IMG/VR virus record: IMGVR_UViG_3300040801_001904
Span: 1-57,819 of that record
Reading direction: 5' to 3' (one strand)
Length of the DNA: 57,819 nucleotides
Source: a virus
Below are positions 52,403 to 57,819 of this stretch, one piece after another. Position 1 is the stretch's first letter; each line of letters opens with the position of its first letter. Made by a program: the position numbers and the translations under genes. Below the pieces are notes generated by a model that saw nothing but the letters and a program-made list of their open reading frames with translations, was not told the DNA's origin and did no database searches.

Positions 52403-52816
52403 ATGGAAACAAGAGGTAGATTGAAAAAGGAGAAAAGATTCAATCAAGACCCGAAAATATCCAATTTTCTTAGGAATTTCCAACAGAAGCTTATAATGGG
52501 AATGATCCTCAATTATGATTCCAAAACTCCCAAGGTCAGATTGAAAGACGAGCTTCTTCTGACTTGCAGGGTCGATCAGGAATTATATGTCAAAATCCAA
52601 GAGACAGCTAAGAAAATCACTGGTGATTATATAGCGATGGAAGATCTTATAATGCACCTATTAACATACTTTTGTTATATATATAACGATGATGCACCAA
52701 AATGCATTTTACCGTATGAACACAAATATCCCGGCAAAAGGAAAAGAAAGCTGTGGTTGTTTCAGAGAAGATTCGAGAGGTTTTACTCAAACAGGGTGAG
52801 GAATTTCAAGGAATGA
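52403..52816 (+). CDS. Small basic protein, unrecognised
   Basis: The start was set at ATG 52403 because GGAG lies 8 nt upstream at 52391-52394; an earlier ATG (52370) has no ribosome site. The 137-residue product is very basic with helices (KISNFLRNFQQKLIMGMIL, ELLLTCRVDQELYVKIQETA) and a Lys/Arg-rich C-terminus (KYPGKRKRKLWLFQRRFERF). It has no motif I recognise. It lies first in the rightward module beside the divergent control region, so a regulatory DNA- or RNA-binding role is a possibility, but this is inference. Confidence 0.5.
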   Translation: METRGRLKKEKRFNQDPKISNFLRNFQQKLIMGMILNYDSKTPKVRLKDELLLTCRVDQELYVKIQETAKKITGDYIAMEDLIMHLLTYFCYIYNDDAPKCILPYEHKYPGKRKRKLWLFQRRFERFYSNRVRNFKE

Positions 52817-52844
52817 TATATAAAATCGGGGATTTATAAATATC

Positions 52845-52873
52845 TTGACTTGAACAAAGTTATCGCTTAAACT
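52845..52873 (+). promoter_or_regulatory. Predicted sigma70-type promoter before the replication-initiator-like gene
   Basis: TTGACT (52845-52850) and TAAACT (52868-52873) are separated by exactly 17 bp. A start point near 52880 would put the terminator hairpin at 52908-52953 about 30 nt into the transcript. The spacing and both hexamers are good matches to consensus, in a 283-bp gap with no recognised gene. Confidence 0.6.
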
Positions 52874-52902
52874 ACAAGGCATATTGAAACCAAGGGGATC
52901 AA

Positions 52903-53025
52903 ATGGCGAAGGGGATTCTCCTGGGAAGCTTACAGGAAAATCCCCTTCTTTTTGGGAGAATGGAGGGATGGATTGGGGCAACCAATCTGGAGGATTTAAC
53001 CCTCAATGCCAACTCCCAAAGTTGA
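52903..53025 (+). CDS. Possible 40-residue leader peptide
   Basis: ATG at 52903 follows AAGGGG and opens a 40-codon frame (MAKGILLGSLQENPLLFGRM...), ending at TGA 53025. It spans the terminator hairpin, so ribosomes translating it could open the hairpin and let RNA polymerase proceed. It has no homologue I recognise and could be chance. Confidence 0.28.
   Translation: MAKGILLGSLQENPLLFGRMEGWIGATNLEDLTLNANSQS
52908..52953 (+). terminator. Intrinsic terminator/attenuator in the leader
   Basis: GAAGGGGATT (52908-52917) pairs with AATCCCCTTC (52939-52948). Within it, TCCTG (52919-52923) pairs with CAGGA (52933-52937). Five Ts follow at 52949-52953. A short transcript of about 75 nt would result from the promoter at 52845. 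The next gene starts 150 bp further on. This gives transcription attenuation or a small RNA as the likely purpose. The rest of the 283-bp gap (52954-53099) contains two copies of CCCTCAATGC and nothing else recognisable. Confidence 0.75.
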
Positions 53026-53099
53026 CCCCGACGAAAGGATCAACCTAAAACAAATAACGCCCTCAATGCAGTTCCGAGGCTAACAAGGAAGGGTTATTT

Positions 53100-55613
53100 A
53101 TGAAAGAGATATTAGAATATAACCGCACCGCATGTCAAGAAGAATTTGACGACCAGCCTGGATTTTATTCCCTCAATCGCCAATTCATTCAGGAATGTTC
53201 TGAATTTGTTTGCAATATTAATGATTTGGAAGATTCTCCCTGGAAGAACAAAGATATAGTCCAATGGATCAGGGGGGATTTGAAATGTCAGATTGGACAC
53301 ATCGAAGTAAAACTACTGAAGTTCCTGCAACAAGAATACTTCCTAAAAGACTCTCCGTGTTTCTGTAAGCACAAATACATTGCAGAAAGATTAGAAACAG
53401 GAATCTCTTCTATCAATGCTGCCATAAACAGTTTGGACAAAAAGGGATTCTTAATCAAAATCTCATGGATTTATAAAGGAAGACGCATGAACACCATGCT
53501 GCTTCCTCAGATTCCAGCCCTTGTGGATCTCATCGACCAAAAGAACTATGATAACAAAGAATATAGAAAGATCTACAACAAATTCCGTAAGTTATTTACT
53601 CGTAATAGTGTTGCAATAAACAAGAAAAGGGAACAAAGGGAGTCTGAAAATATAGAACATACAAAAACAACCAATAAGTTATTGAAAACACAGCAAGTAA
53701 AAAACCCATTACTTAGATACTCTAATATACTATATATTAATACACTATTTAATAATAACTTGGTTACTATAAATACTGTATTGATTAACAGTAGTATCTT
53801 TATTTGTAGACAAATAGCAACTTTGGGAAAAAGCCCCAAAGTTGCCTCTTGTTCTGATAATACTTCTTCTTCAAAAACCACTACGATTGATAATCATAAA
53901 GTAGATACACATATTGATTCCAATGAAGATGTGGTTATTAACAAGGGGCTTGATTCTAACCAAACATATCCTCGTTTTGGATCTAAAGAAGCTTTTGTTG
54001 ATATTAAGGAGCTTAATTTAAACAAGGAGCTTGATTCTAATCAACCAGATCCATGCTTTGGTTATAAAGAAGCTTTGGTTATAAACAAGGAGCTTGATCT
54101 GAACAAGGAGCTTGATTCTAATCAATCAGATATTGAAGAGTTTGATTATGTACCTCCTCGCAAATATAAGCGTAAAAATAGAACTGAAGATTATAGATGG
54201 CTCAATGATAAAGAATTAAATGCTTGGATGTATCAGTTGAATAAGGAGAGTACAACACAGTTTACATATCATCAAAAGGTTGAGTTTCTAAAGCAACAAA
54301 AGGAAGAAGAACAAAGGTTGATAGATGAGAGGAATCAAAAGATAATCAAGAATAAGCCTGTCGCAGTAATTGATTATCCTTCAATTCCTGATCATGAAAA
54401 TAGGTTTAAGACTATTCTTAATCAAGAGCGGAATCTAATTGATGAATTATTGGCCGATAATCTTCTAAATGAGGTTAAGAGTAGTATTATGCTTGATAGA
54501 CATCTTCTAAAACGCAAAATACGCAATGAACGCTTCATGCAAAAAGACATGGTTAAGCGTTTGGCTGATAATGATTATGATTTTGATAAAATCCCTGTAT
54601 ATGATCAAAATTGCTTCAATGATTATATTTCATGCTTTCATAGCATTGATATGAAAATCCATTTCAAAATTCCATCAGATCCAGAAAGAAGAAAGAAAAC
54701 TTATCATAATTATGCCATCAATGTTCGTCGTTGTCTTCTCAGGTTAATATCAACCGGCAATGAAATTGAATGGGATTATGCAGACAAGGTTATTGAGTAT
54801 TGGAACAAATTGCCAATCAGTTCAGGAGGGCTTCAAAAGGTTCGGATAGGGTCGAAGGATAGCAAGGCATATATAAACGCCGCCATCGTCATCTCCGATT
54901 GCCTCATTCATGGTGCAAACCGGAACCTGAATACCATGTTCAAGGCAATGGACCGATTGGTAACTGCTGAAGAATGGAAAAAGCCTCCTTTCAATTGGAT
55001 AAACAATAAACCCACCATTGACCGATTCTTCATGATCAATGAAAAGAACAAACTGATACAAACCTATTTTGGAAATGATATTGATTTTGAGAAATTCATT
55101 TACGCAAAGAAATACAAGAAGAAGAATCTGAAACGTTTGGAAGTCGGATATGAAAAGTTCACAGAATTATATGTTAATCAATTCTATGGTAACAACATAG
55201 AAAAAGGCAAAGAAGTTTGTTATCGCTTTGAACATATGATCAAGAATTGGCTTGAAGAAAAGATTGAAGATATAAAGAATACGTGCCATAAATCAGGACA
55301 GATGAAAAGAAAGCTTTACAATTATAGTCTTATCACAGATCGTCAAAATGAATATGGTAACATCCCTCCTTTACTTCAGAGATTCTTTTATTACATTAAC
55401 AGAAAATACCAAGGTTCAATAACCTTTGTGGATATGTTTACCGATAAGACCTGGAATGATTTCATTATAAACCATATGCAGATAGAAGTCGGATTGACCG
55501 ATTTTTGGGAGCCGATCCGAATCAAGAGAAACGGCAATGGTAAAGGGGGAAAGGAAATAAACCATGTTACAGCACGAAGCACCCGATATACAAGAATTCC
55601 TGCGATTGCCTGA
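53100..55613 (+). CDS. Large winged-helix protein, candidate replication initiator
   Basis: The 837-residue protein has a likely winged helix-turn-helix at about residues 64-135 (CKHKYIAERLETGISSINAA, then KKGFLIKISWIYKGRR), like the DNA-binding half of phage replication initiators such as lambda O. A low-complexity linker (about 190-345) has 27-residue repeats (NKELDSNQ units). The rest is a large alpha-helical region (RRCLLRLISTGNEIEWDYAD, WINNKPTIDRFFMIN) that I could not assign. A ribosome site (AAGGAAGGG) precedes the ATG. The gene follows an attenuator-like terminator. Its C-terminal domain is of unknown function; another replication or DNA-binding role is possible. Confidence 0.55.
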   Translation: MKEILEYNRTACQEEFDDQPGFYSLNRQFIQECSEFVCNINDLEDSPWKNKDIVQWIRGDLKCQIGHIEVKLLKFLQQEYFLKDSPCFCKHKYIAERLETGISSINAAINSLDKKGFLIKISWIYKGRRMNTMLLPQIPALVDLIDQKNYDNKEYRKIYNKFRKLFTRNSVAINKKREQRESENIEHTKTTNKLLKTQQVKNPLLRYSNILYINTLFNNNLVTINTVLINSSIFICRQIATLGKSPKVASCSDNTSSSKTTTIDNHKVDTHIDSNEDVVINKGLDSNQTYPRFGSKEAFVDIKELNLNKELDSNQPDPCFGYKEALVINKELDLNKELDSNQSDIEEFDYVPPRKYKRKNRTEDYRWLNDKELNAWMYQLNKESTTQFTYHQKVEFLKQQKEEEQRLIDERNQKIIKNKPVAVIDYPSIPDHENRFKTILNQERNLIDELLADNLLNEVKSSIMLDRHLLKRKIRNERFMQKDMVKRLADNDYDFDKIPVYDQNCFNDYISCFHSIDMKIHFKIPSDPERRKKTYHNYAINVRRCLLRLISTGNEIEWDYADKVIEYWNKLPISSGGLQKVRIGSKDSKAYINAAIVISDCLIHGANRNLNTMFKAMDRLVTAEEWKKPPFNWINNKPTIDRFFMINEKNKLIQTYFGNDIDFEKFIYAKKYKKKNLKRLEVGYEKFTELYVNQFYGNNIEKGKEVCYRFEHMIKNWLEEKIEDIKNTCHKSGQMKRKLYNYSLITDRQNEYGNIPPLLQRFFYYINRKYQGSITFVDMFTDKTWNDFIINHMQIEVGLTDFWEPIRIKRNGNGKGGKEINHVTARSTRYTRIPAIA
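53690..54121 (+). other. Candidate replication origin inside the initiator-like gene
   Basis: An AT-rich segment (53690-53816) is followed by an 11-bp hairpin (GCAACTTTGGG at 53817-53827, CCCAAAGTTGC at 53835-53845). Then come five 20-nt direct repeats with consensus AACAAGGAGCTTGATTCTAA at 53940, 54003, 54021, 54084 and 54102. Copies 2/3 and 4/5 are 18 bp apart, and the unit at 53940, 54021 and 54102 has an 81-bp period. The lambda origin has the same plan (iterons of 18 bp plus AT-rich DNA inside gene O). The origin role is inference; the repeats also encode the protein linker. Confidence 0.42.
53940..54121 (+). repeat. 81-bp tandem repeat with 18-bp sub-repeats
   Basis: About 2.3 copies of an 81-bp unit (27 codons) start at 53940, 54021 and 54102. 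Each later unit is preceded by a second copy of the same 18-20 nt element. In protein the units read NKGLDSNQ, NKELDSNQ and NKELDSNQ with intervening YPRFGSKEA/DPCFGYKEA. The unit length is a multiple of three, so copy changes remain in frame. Confidence 0.85.
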
Positions 55614-56196
55614 TTGGAGAAAGATTGAACTGAAATTAACCCAAAGCAAATTCAATAACTATCCAGTACAGACAATTGAACAGGAAAGTACCAGAAGAGA
55701 TGCTGTCTTGCAAATATGTGCATATTTTGCTATGGTGAATTTTGATGAATTTGTTGATACATTGCATCAAAACACATTCGATGGCATTTGGCCGCTTGCA
55801 ATGGAATTGTTTATTACACCACGATTGTTGGATCAAGGAGTGACCCCTTACAAACAATTGCTTGCTTTTGGTAAATGTTATTGCTGTGAGCATTTCAAAG
55901 GATACAACAATACGTATCAGCCCGTACTTGGTAAAAAGAACATAATTCCTCTCTACGGGGTTTGCTCAAAAACCAGAATTAAGAAAAAGTACTCAAGGAT
56001 TTTATCAAGGGTCAGACCGGACCAAAGGTGCGTTTCATGGAATCCAATGAGGATTTACCAGCAAGCCATAAACGCCAGGATTAAAAACCTGTTTGATGAA
56101 AAGTACACAGATTACAGTTATAACGATTATCTGATGGATCTTAAAACAATCGACATTTGGGATTTCTTCCAAAACAGATACAAATTAAAGAGCTAA
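55564..56196 (+). CDS. Hypothetical protein with Cys cluster
   Basis: The gene starts 50 bp inside the end of the large winged-helix gene, suggesting translational coupling. The 210-residue product is helical, with a Cys-rich turn (GKCYCCEHFKGY, then VCSK, about residues 103-135) that may bind metal, and a basic stretch (SKTRIKKKYSRILSRVRPDQ). No known family is recognised. A DNA- or RNA-binding accessory to the preceding protein is a reasonable guess only. Confidence 0.5.
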   Translation: MLQHEAPDIQEFLRLPDWRKIELKLTQSKFNNYPVQTIEQESTRRDAVLQICAYFAMVNFDEFVDTLHQNTFDGIWPLAMELFITPRLLDQGVTPYKQLLAFGKCYCCEHFKGYNNTYQPVLGKKNIIPLYGVCSKTRIKKKYSRILSRVRPDQRCVSWNPMRIYQQAINARIKNLFDEKYTDYSYNDYLMDLKTIDIWDFFQNRYKLKS

Positions 56197-56203
56197 TATT
56201 ATT

Positions 56204-56632
56204 ATGAAAACGTTAAAGAAGGTTAAATTGAAAACCAAAAACCCTTCAAAGAATCTGGACAAGCCGGTTATCTATTCAAGCGGATTCTGCATCACCGATA
56301 ACAAAAACTTTGCCCTATTCAACGTCCCTATCAACTTTTTAGTTGACAAGGGGATCACAGATGTATTAAGTTTCAAATTAAGTGAAGATGATCTTTGGAT
56401 GCTAATTGACAGAAGCAAAAGCATTAGGCCAAGCAAAGGGACAGCTAAAGTTGCTTTCGGGGTTTTCGGTTTGGTTGATCGTGAACACTTTGATATGCTG
56501 ACGAGCATCAACCCCAATTGTCAATTCTATCCTGTTACAGAATGGTTTGGAACAGCGTCCAATAGATTATTAGTCGGGCTACCGGATAAAGAGGGAAAGC
56601 CCATTGGTGTTCTAAAAACAATCGTTGAATAG
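56204..56632 (+). CDS. Hypothetical small protein
   Basis: The 142-residue product has an N-terminal basic tail (KTLKKVKLKTKNPSKNLDKP) and then an alternating strand-helix pattern (VLSFKLSEDDLWMLIDRSKS, KVAFGVFGLVDREHFDML). I recognise no motif. It lies 7 bp after the Cys-cluster gene and 11 bp before the H1-like gene, so it belongs to the same operon. Confidence 0.45.
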   Translation: MKTLKKVKLKTKNPSKNLDKPVIYSSGFCITDNKNFALFNVPINFLVDKGITDVLSFKLSEDDLWMLIDRSKSIRPSKGTAKVAFGVFGLVDREHFDMLTSINPNCQFYPVTEWFGTASNRLLVGLPDKEGKPIGVLKTIVE

Positions 56633-56643
56633 GAGAAAAGAAA

Positions 56644-57006
56644 ATGGGACTCAAGAAACTGGCTAAGACTATTGGCAAGAAAAAGACTGTGGCTAAGGGT
56701 AAAACTGCTGCCAAGGGAAAAACGACTGCTGCTAAAAAGGGTGCTGCAAAGAAACCTGAAAAGCGTAAGAAGGCAATTGGGTTTGAAATTGATGCCGAAT
56801 ACAAAACAGCAATCGAAGAGTCTTTTGAAGCCCTTCAGGAGCATTTTGAAGCTGTCACCGATCCCCTTGGAACTTTCCTTGAAGGAATCAAAAAGGATGC
56901 TGCTATTGCGCGTGGGCATCTGATGGAACTTATCAAGGAAGCCAAAACTCTTCGTGGTCATATTCAGGACGCTAAGACGAATCTTACTCCCATTTATAAG
57001 GAGTAA
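56644..57006 (+). CDS. Histone H1-like/nucleoid-associated protein
   Basis: The 120-residue protein has a Lys/Ala-rich N-terminal tail (residues 4-46, with GKKKTVAKGKTAAKGKTTAA and a KKGAAKKPEKRKK stretch) resembling bacterial and eukaryotic H1 tails (AAKK/PKK repeats). A helical acidic-basic domain follows (FEALQEHFEAVTDPL, AKTLRGHIQDAKTNL). Such tails bind DNA non-specifically. It could compact phage or host DNA, or act as a transcription-modulating protein. The gene has a good ribosome site (AGGAGAAAAGAAA) and is the last one before the strong terminator. The G+C is higher in the tail because of the Ala/Gly codons. Confidence 0.6.
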   Translation: MGLKKLAKTIGKKKTVAKGKTAAKGKTTAAKKGAAKKPEKRKKAIGFEIDAEYKTAIEESFEALQEHFEAVTDPLGTFLEGIKKDAAIARGHLMELIKEAKTLRGHIQDAKTNLTPIYKE

Positions 57007-57052
57007 TATTTCATACCCCTTATAAACATCCGATTTTCTGGATGATTATGAT

Positions 57053-57084
57053 AAAAGCCCCTCTCACAAGGAGGGGTTTTTTTT
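57053..57084 (+). terminator. Strong rho-independent terminator
   Basis: CCCCTC (57058-57063) pairs with GAGGGG (57071-57076), and flanking As (57053-57056) pair with the first of eight Ts at 57077-57084. It ends the rightward operon that runs from 52403. It is the clearest intrinsic terminator on the plus strand. Confidence 0.92.
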
Positions 57085-57087
57085 GTA

Positions 57088-57116
57088 TTGATTTAACTTG
57101 GATTAATCTTTATAAT
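57088..57116 (+). promoter_or_regulatory. Strong sigma70-type promoter for the heptose kinase gene
   Basis: TTGATT (57088-57093) and TATAAT (57111-57116) are 17 bp apart, starting 4 bp beyond the terminator. A transcript start near 57123 would leave an untranslated leader of about 49 nt before ATG 57172. The promoter's near-consensus shape suggests early, host-sigma-dependent expression separate from the neighbouring operon. Confidence 0.72.
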
Positions 57117-57171
57117 ACGTCCTGTTTGTGTGATTCTATTCAATTAAAACACTAATAAAGGACGATAATCA

Positions 57172-57819
57172 ATGTTTACATTACCGAATTACAATCTTCT
57201 CAACGTTGCTGTAATAGGTGATGTTCTTTTGGATGTTTATTACGATTGTAAAATAGAAAGAATATCTCCAGAAGCACCCGTTTTAATCGCCAAAACCAAT
57301 TGCAATCAGAAAAAGATGGCATTAGGTGGTGCTGCCAATGTTGCCAACAATTGTGCTGGATTAAAAGCAAATGTGGATCTTTATGGTATTGTTGGTTACG
57401 ATAAAACCGCAGTTGAAATGAAACAATTATGTGATGCCAAAAACATCAAAGCTCATTTCTATGCTTCAGAAAACGTTTCCACTATTCACAAGGTACGTTA
57501 CAAGAAAGATCATAATCAGGTAATAAGAATCGACTTTGAAGGAGATAAAAGACCGTATAAAGTAGATGCAAGACTCTATTACAAACTGCAAGATGATTTC
57601 TTTGATAACGTTGAAAAATACCATCTGGTTATTCTATCAGATTACAATAAAGGTACGTTGAAAGAATACTTATGTCAAAATATAATCAATAAATGCAATG
57701 CTTATAATATTCCCATATTTGTTGATCCAAAAGGTGTTTCATGGGGTAAATATGATCGGGCTACCTGTTTAACTCCAAATCTCAGAGAGTTTCAGCAAAT
57801 GGTTTCTGAGGATATTACC
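57172..57819 (+). CDS. hldE: D-beta-D-heptose 7-phosphate kinase (HldE N-terminal domain), 3' end outside window
   Basis: The first 216 residues are visible. The PfkB-family sugar kinase pattern is clear: VAVIGDVLLDVYYDCKIERI with ISPEAPVL; GGAANVANN; VRYKKDHNQVIRIDFEG; ILSDYNKGTLK; VDPKG and LTPNLREF. These match the N-terminal kinase domain of HldE/RfaE, which phosphorylates D-glycero-D-manno-heptose 7-phosphate at C1 on the way to ADP-heptose. The gene is cut by the window edge, so it is not known whether the C-terminal nucleotidyltransferase domain is present. In bacteria this is a core LPS pathway; finding it in a phage with two GT9 genes is notable. Ribosome site: AAAGGACGATAATCA. Confidence 0.85.
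   Translation, partial: MFTLPNYNLLNVAVIGDVLLDVYYDCKIERISPEAPVLIAKTNCNQKKMALGGAANVANNCAGLKANVDLYGIVGYDKTAVEMKQLCDAKNIKAHFYASENVSTIHKVRYKKDHNQVIRIDFEGDKRPYKVDARLYYKLQDDFFDNVEKYHLVILSDYNKGTLKEYLCQNIINKCNAYNIPIFVDPKGVSWGKYDRATCLTPNLREFQQMVSEDIT

Noticed and set aside
1-57819. tRNA or rRNA genes
   Set aside because: I saw no cloverleaf-like segment or conserved rRNA stretch in the small gaps; a covariance-model scan would be decisive.
1-57819. Temperate lifestyle genes (integrase, repressor, attachment site)
   Set aside because: No tyrosine or serine recombinase motif, repressor-like helix-turn-helix gene or attachment repeat was seen; they could lie outside the window.

Overview
The window is part of the genome of a tailed double-stranded DNA bacteriophage with a long, non-contractile, lambda/HK97-type tail (siphovirus morphology). 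The evidence is an ordered set of packaging, capsid, head-tail, tape-measure and lambda J/K-like tail-tip genes, all on one strand. The DNA is AT-rich, genes are packed with 1-30 bp gaps or ATGA-type overlaps, and I saw no integrase, repressor, tRNA, rRNA, CRISPR array or insertion sequence. The host is probably Gram-negative, inferred from the lambda-like tail tip and from heptose/LPS-type sugar genes; the species cannot be read from the sequence. Both window edges cut through genes, so the genome is larger than 57.8 kb.

Layout: (a) 1-3743, rightward: replication genes (DnaB-like helicase cut by the left edge, UvsW-like SF2 helicase, zinc-finger/TOPRIM primase). (b) 3744-3765: convergent hairpin terminator. 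(c) 3788-52288, leftward, about 48.5 kb. In transcription order from the right this runs: small and large terminase, HNH/AP2 homing endonuclease, portal, prohead protease with a long acidic tail, major capsid protein, a probable decoration protein, connectors and tail-completion proteins, tail tube, a zinc-ribbon protein, large beta-rich structural proteins, tail assembly chaperones G and GT (with a dnaX-like -1 frameshift site), a 2211-residue tape measure, minor tail proteins, an NlpC/P60 peptidase and two J-like tail-tip proteins. A 15-kb tail-fibre region follows (18.4 kb down to 4 kb) with collar, BNR-like, lectin-like, beta-helix and short-repeat proteins. Within it lie two GT9 glycosyltransferases, an orphan receiver-like domain and a candidate holin. 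(d) 52289-52369: divergent control region. (e) 52403-57006, rightward: a small basic protein, a promoter with attenuator-like terminator, a large winged-helix protein whose linker carries iteron-like repeats, two unknown proteins and a histone H1-like protein, closed by a strong terminator. (f) A new promoter at 57088 drives a heptose-7-phosphate kinase (HldE N-domain) cut by the right edge.

The points most worth following are these: a possible virus-encoded heptosylation route (HldE-type kinase plus two GT9 enzymes set among fibre genes); a lambda-O-like arrangement with a candidate origin inside the initiator-like gene; an attenuator in front of that gene; a textbook A-AAA-AAG frameshift site making gpG/gpGT; and a receiver-like domain, possibly degenerate, among tail genes. 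Hairpin terminators sit right after the probable high-copy structural genes (tail tube, capsid/decoration pair), which would help set protein ratios.
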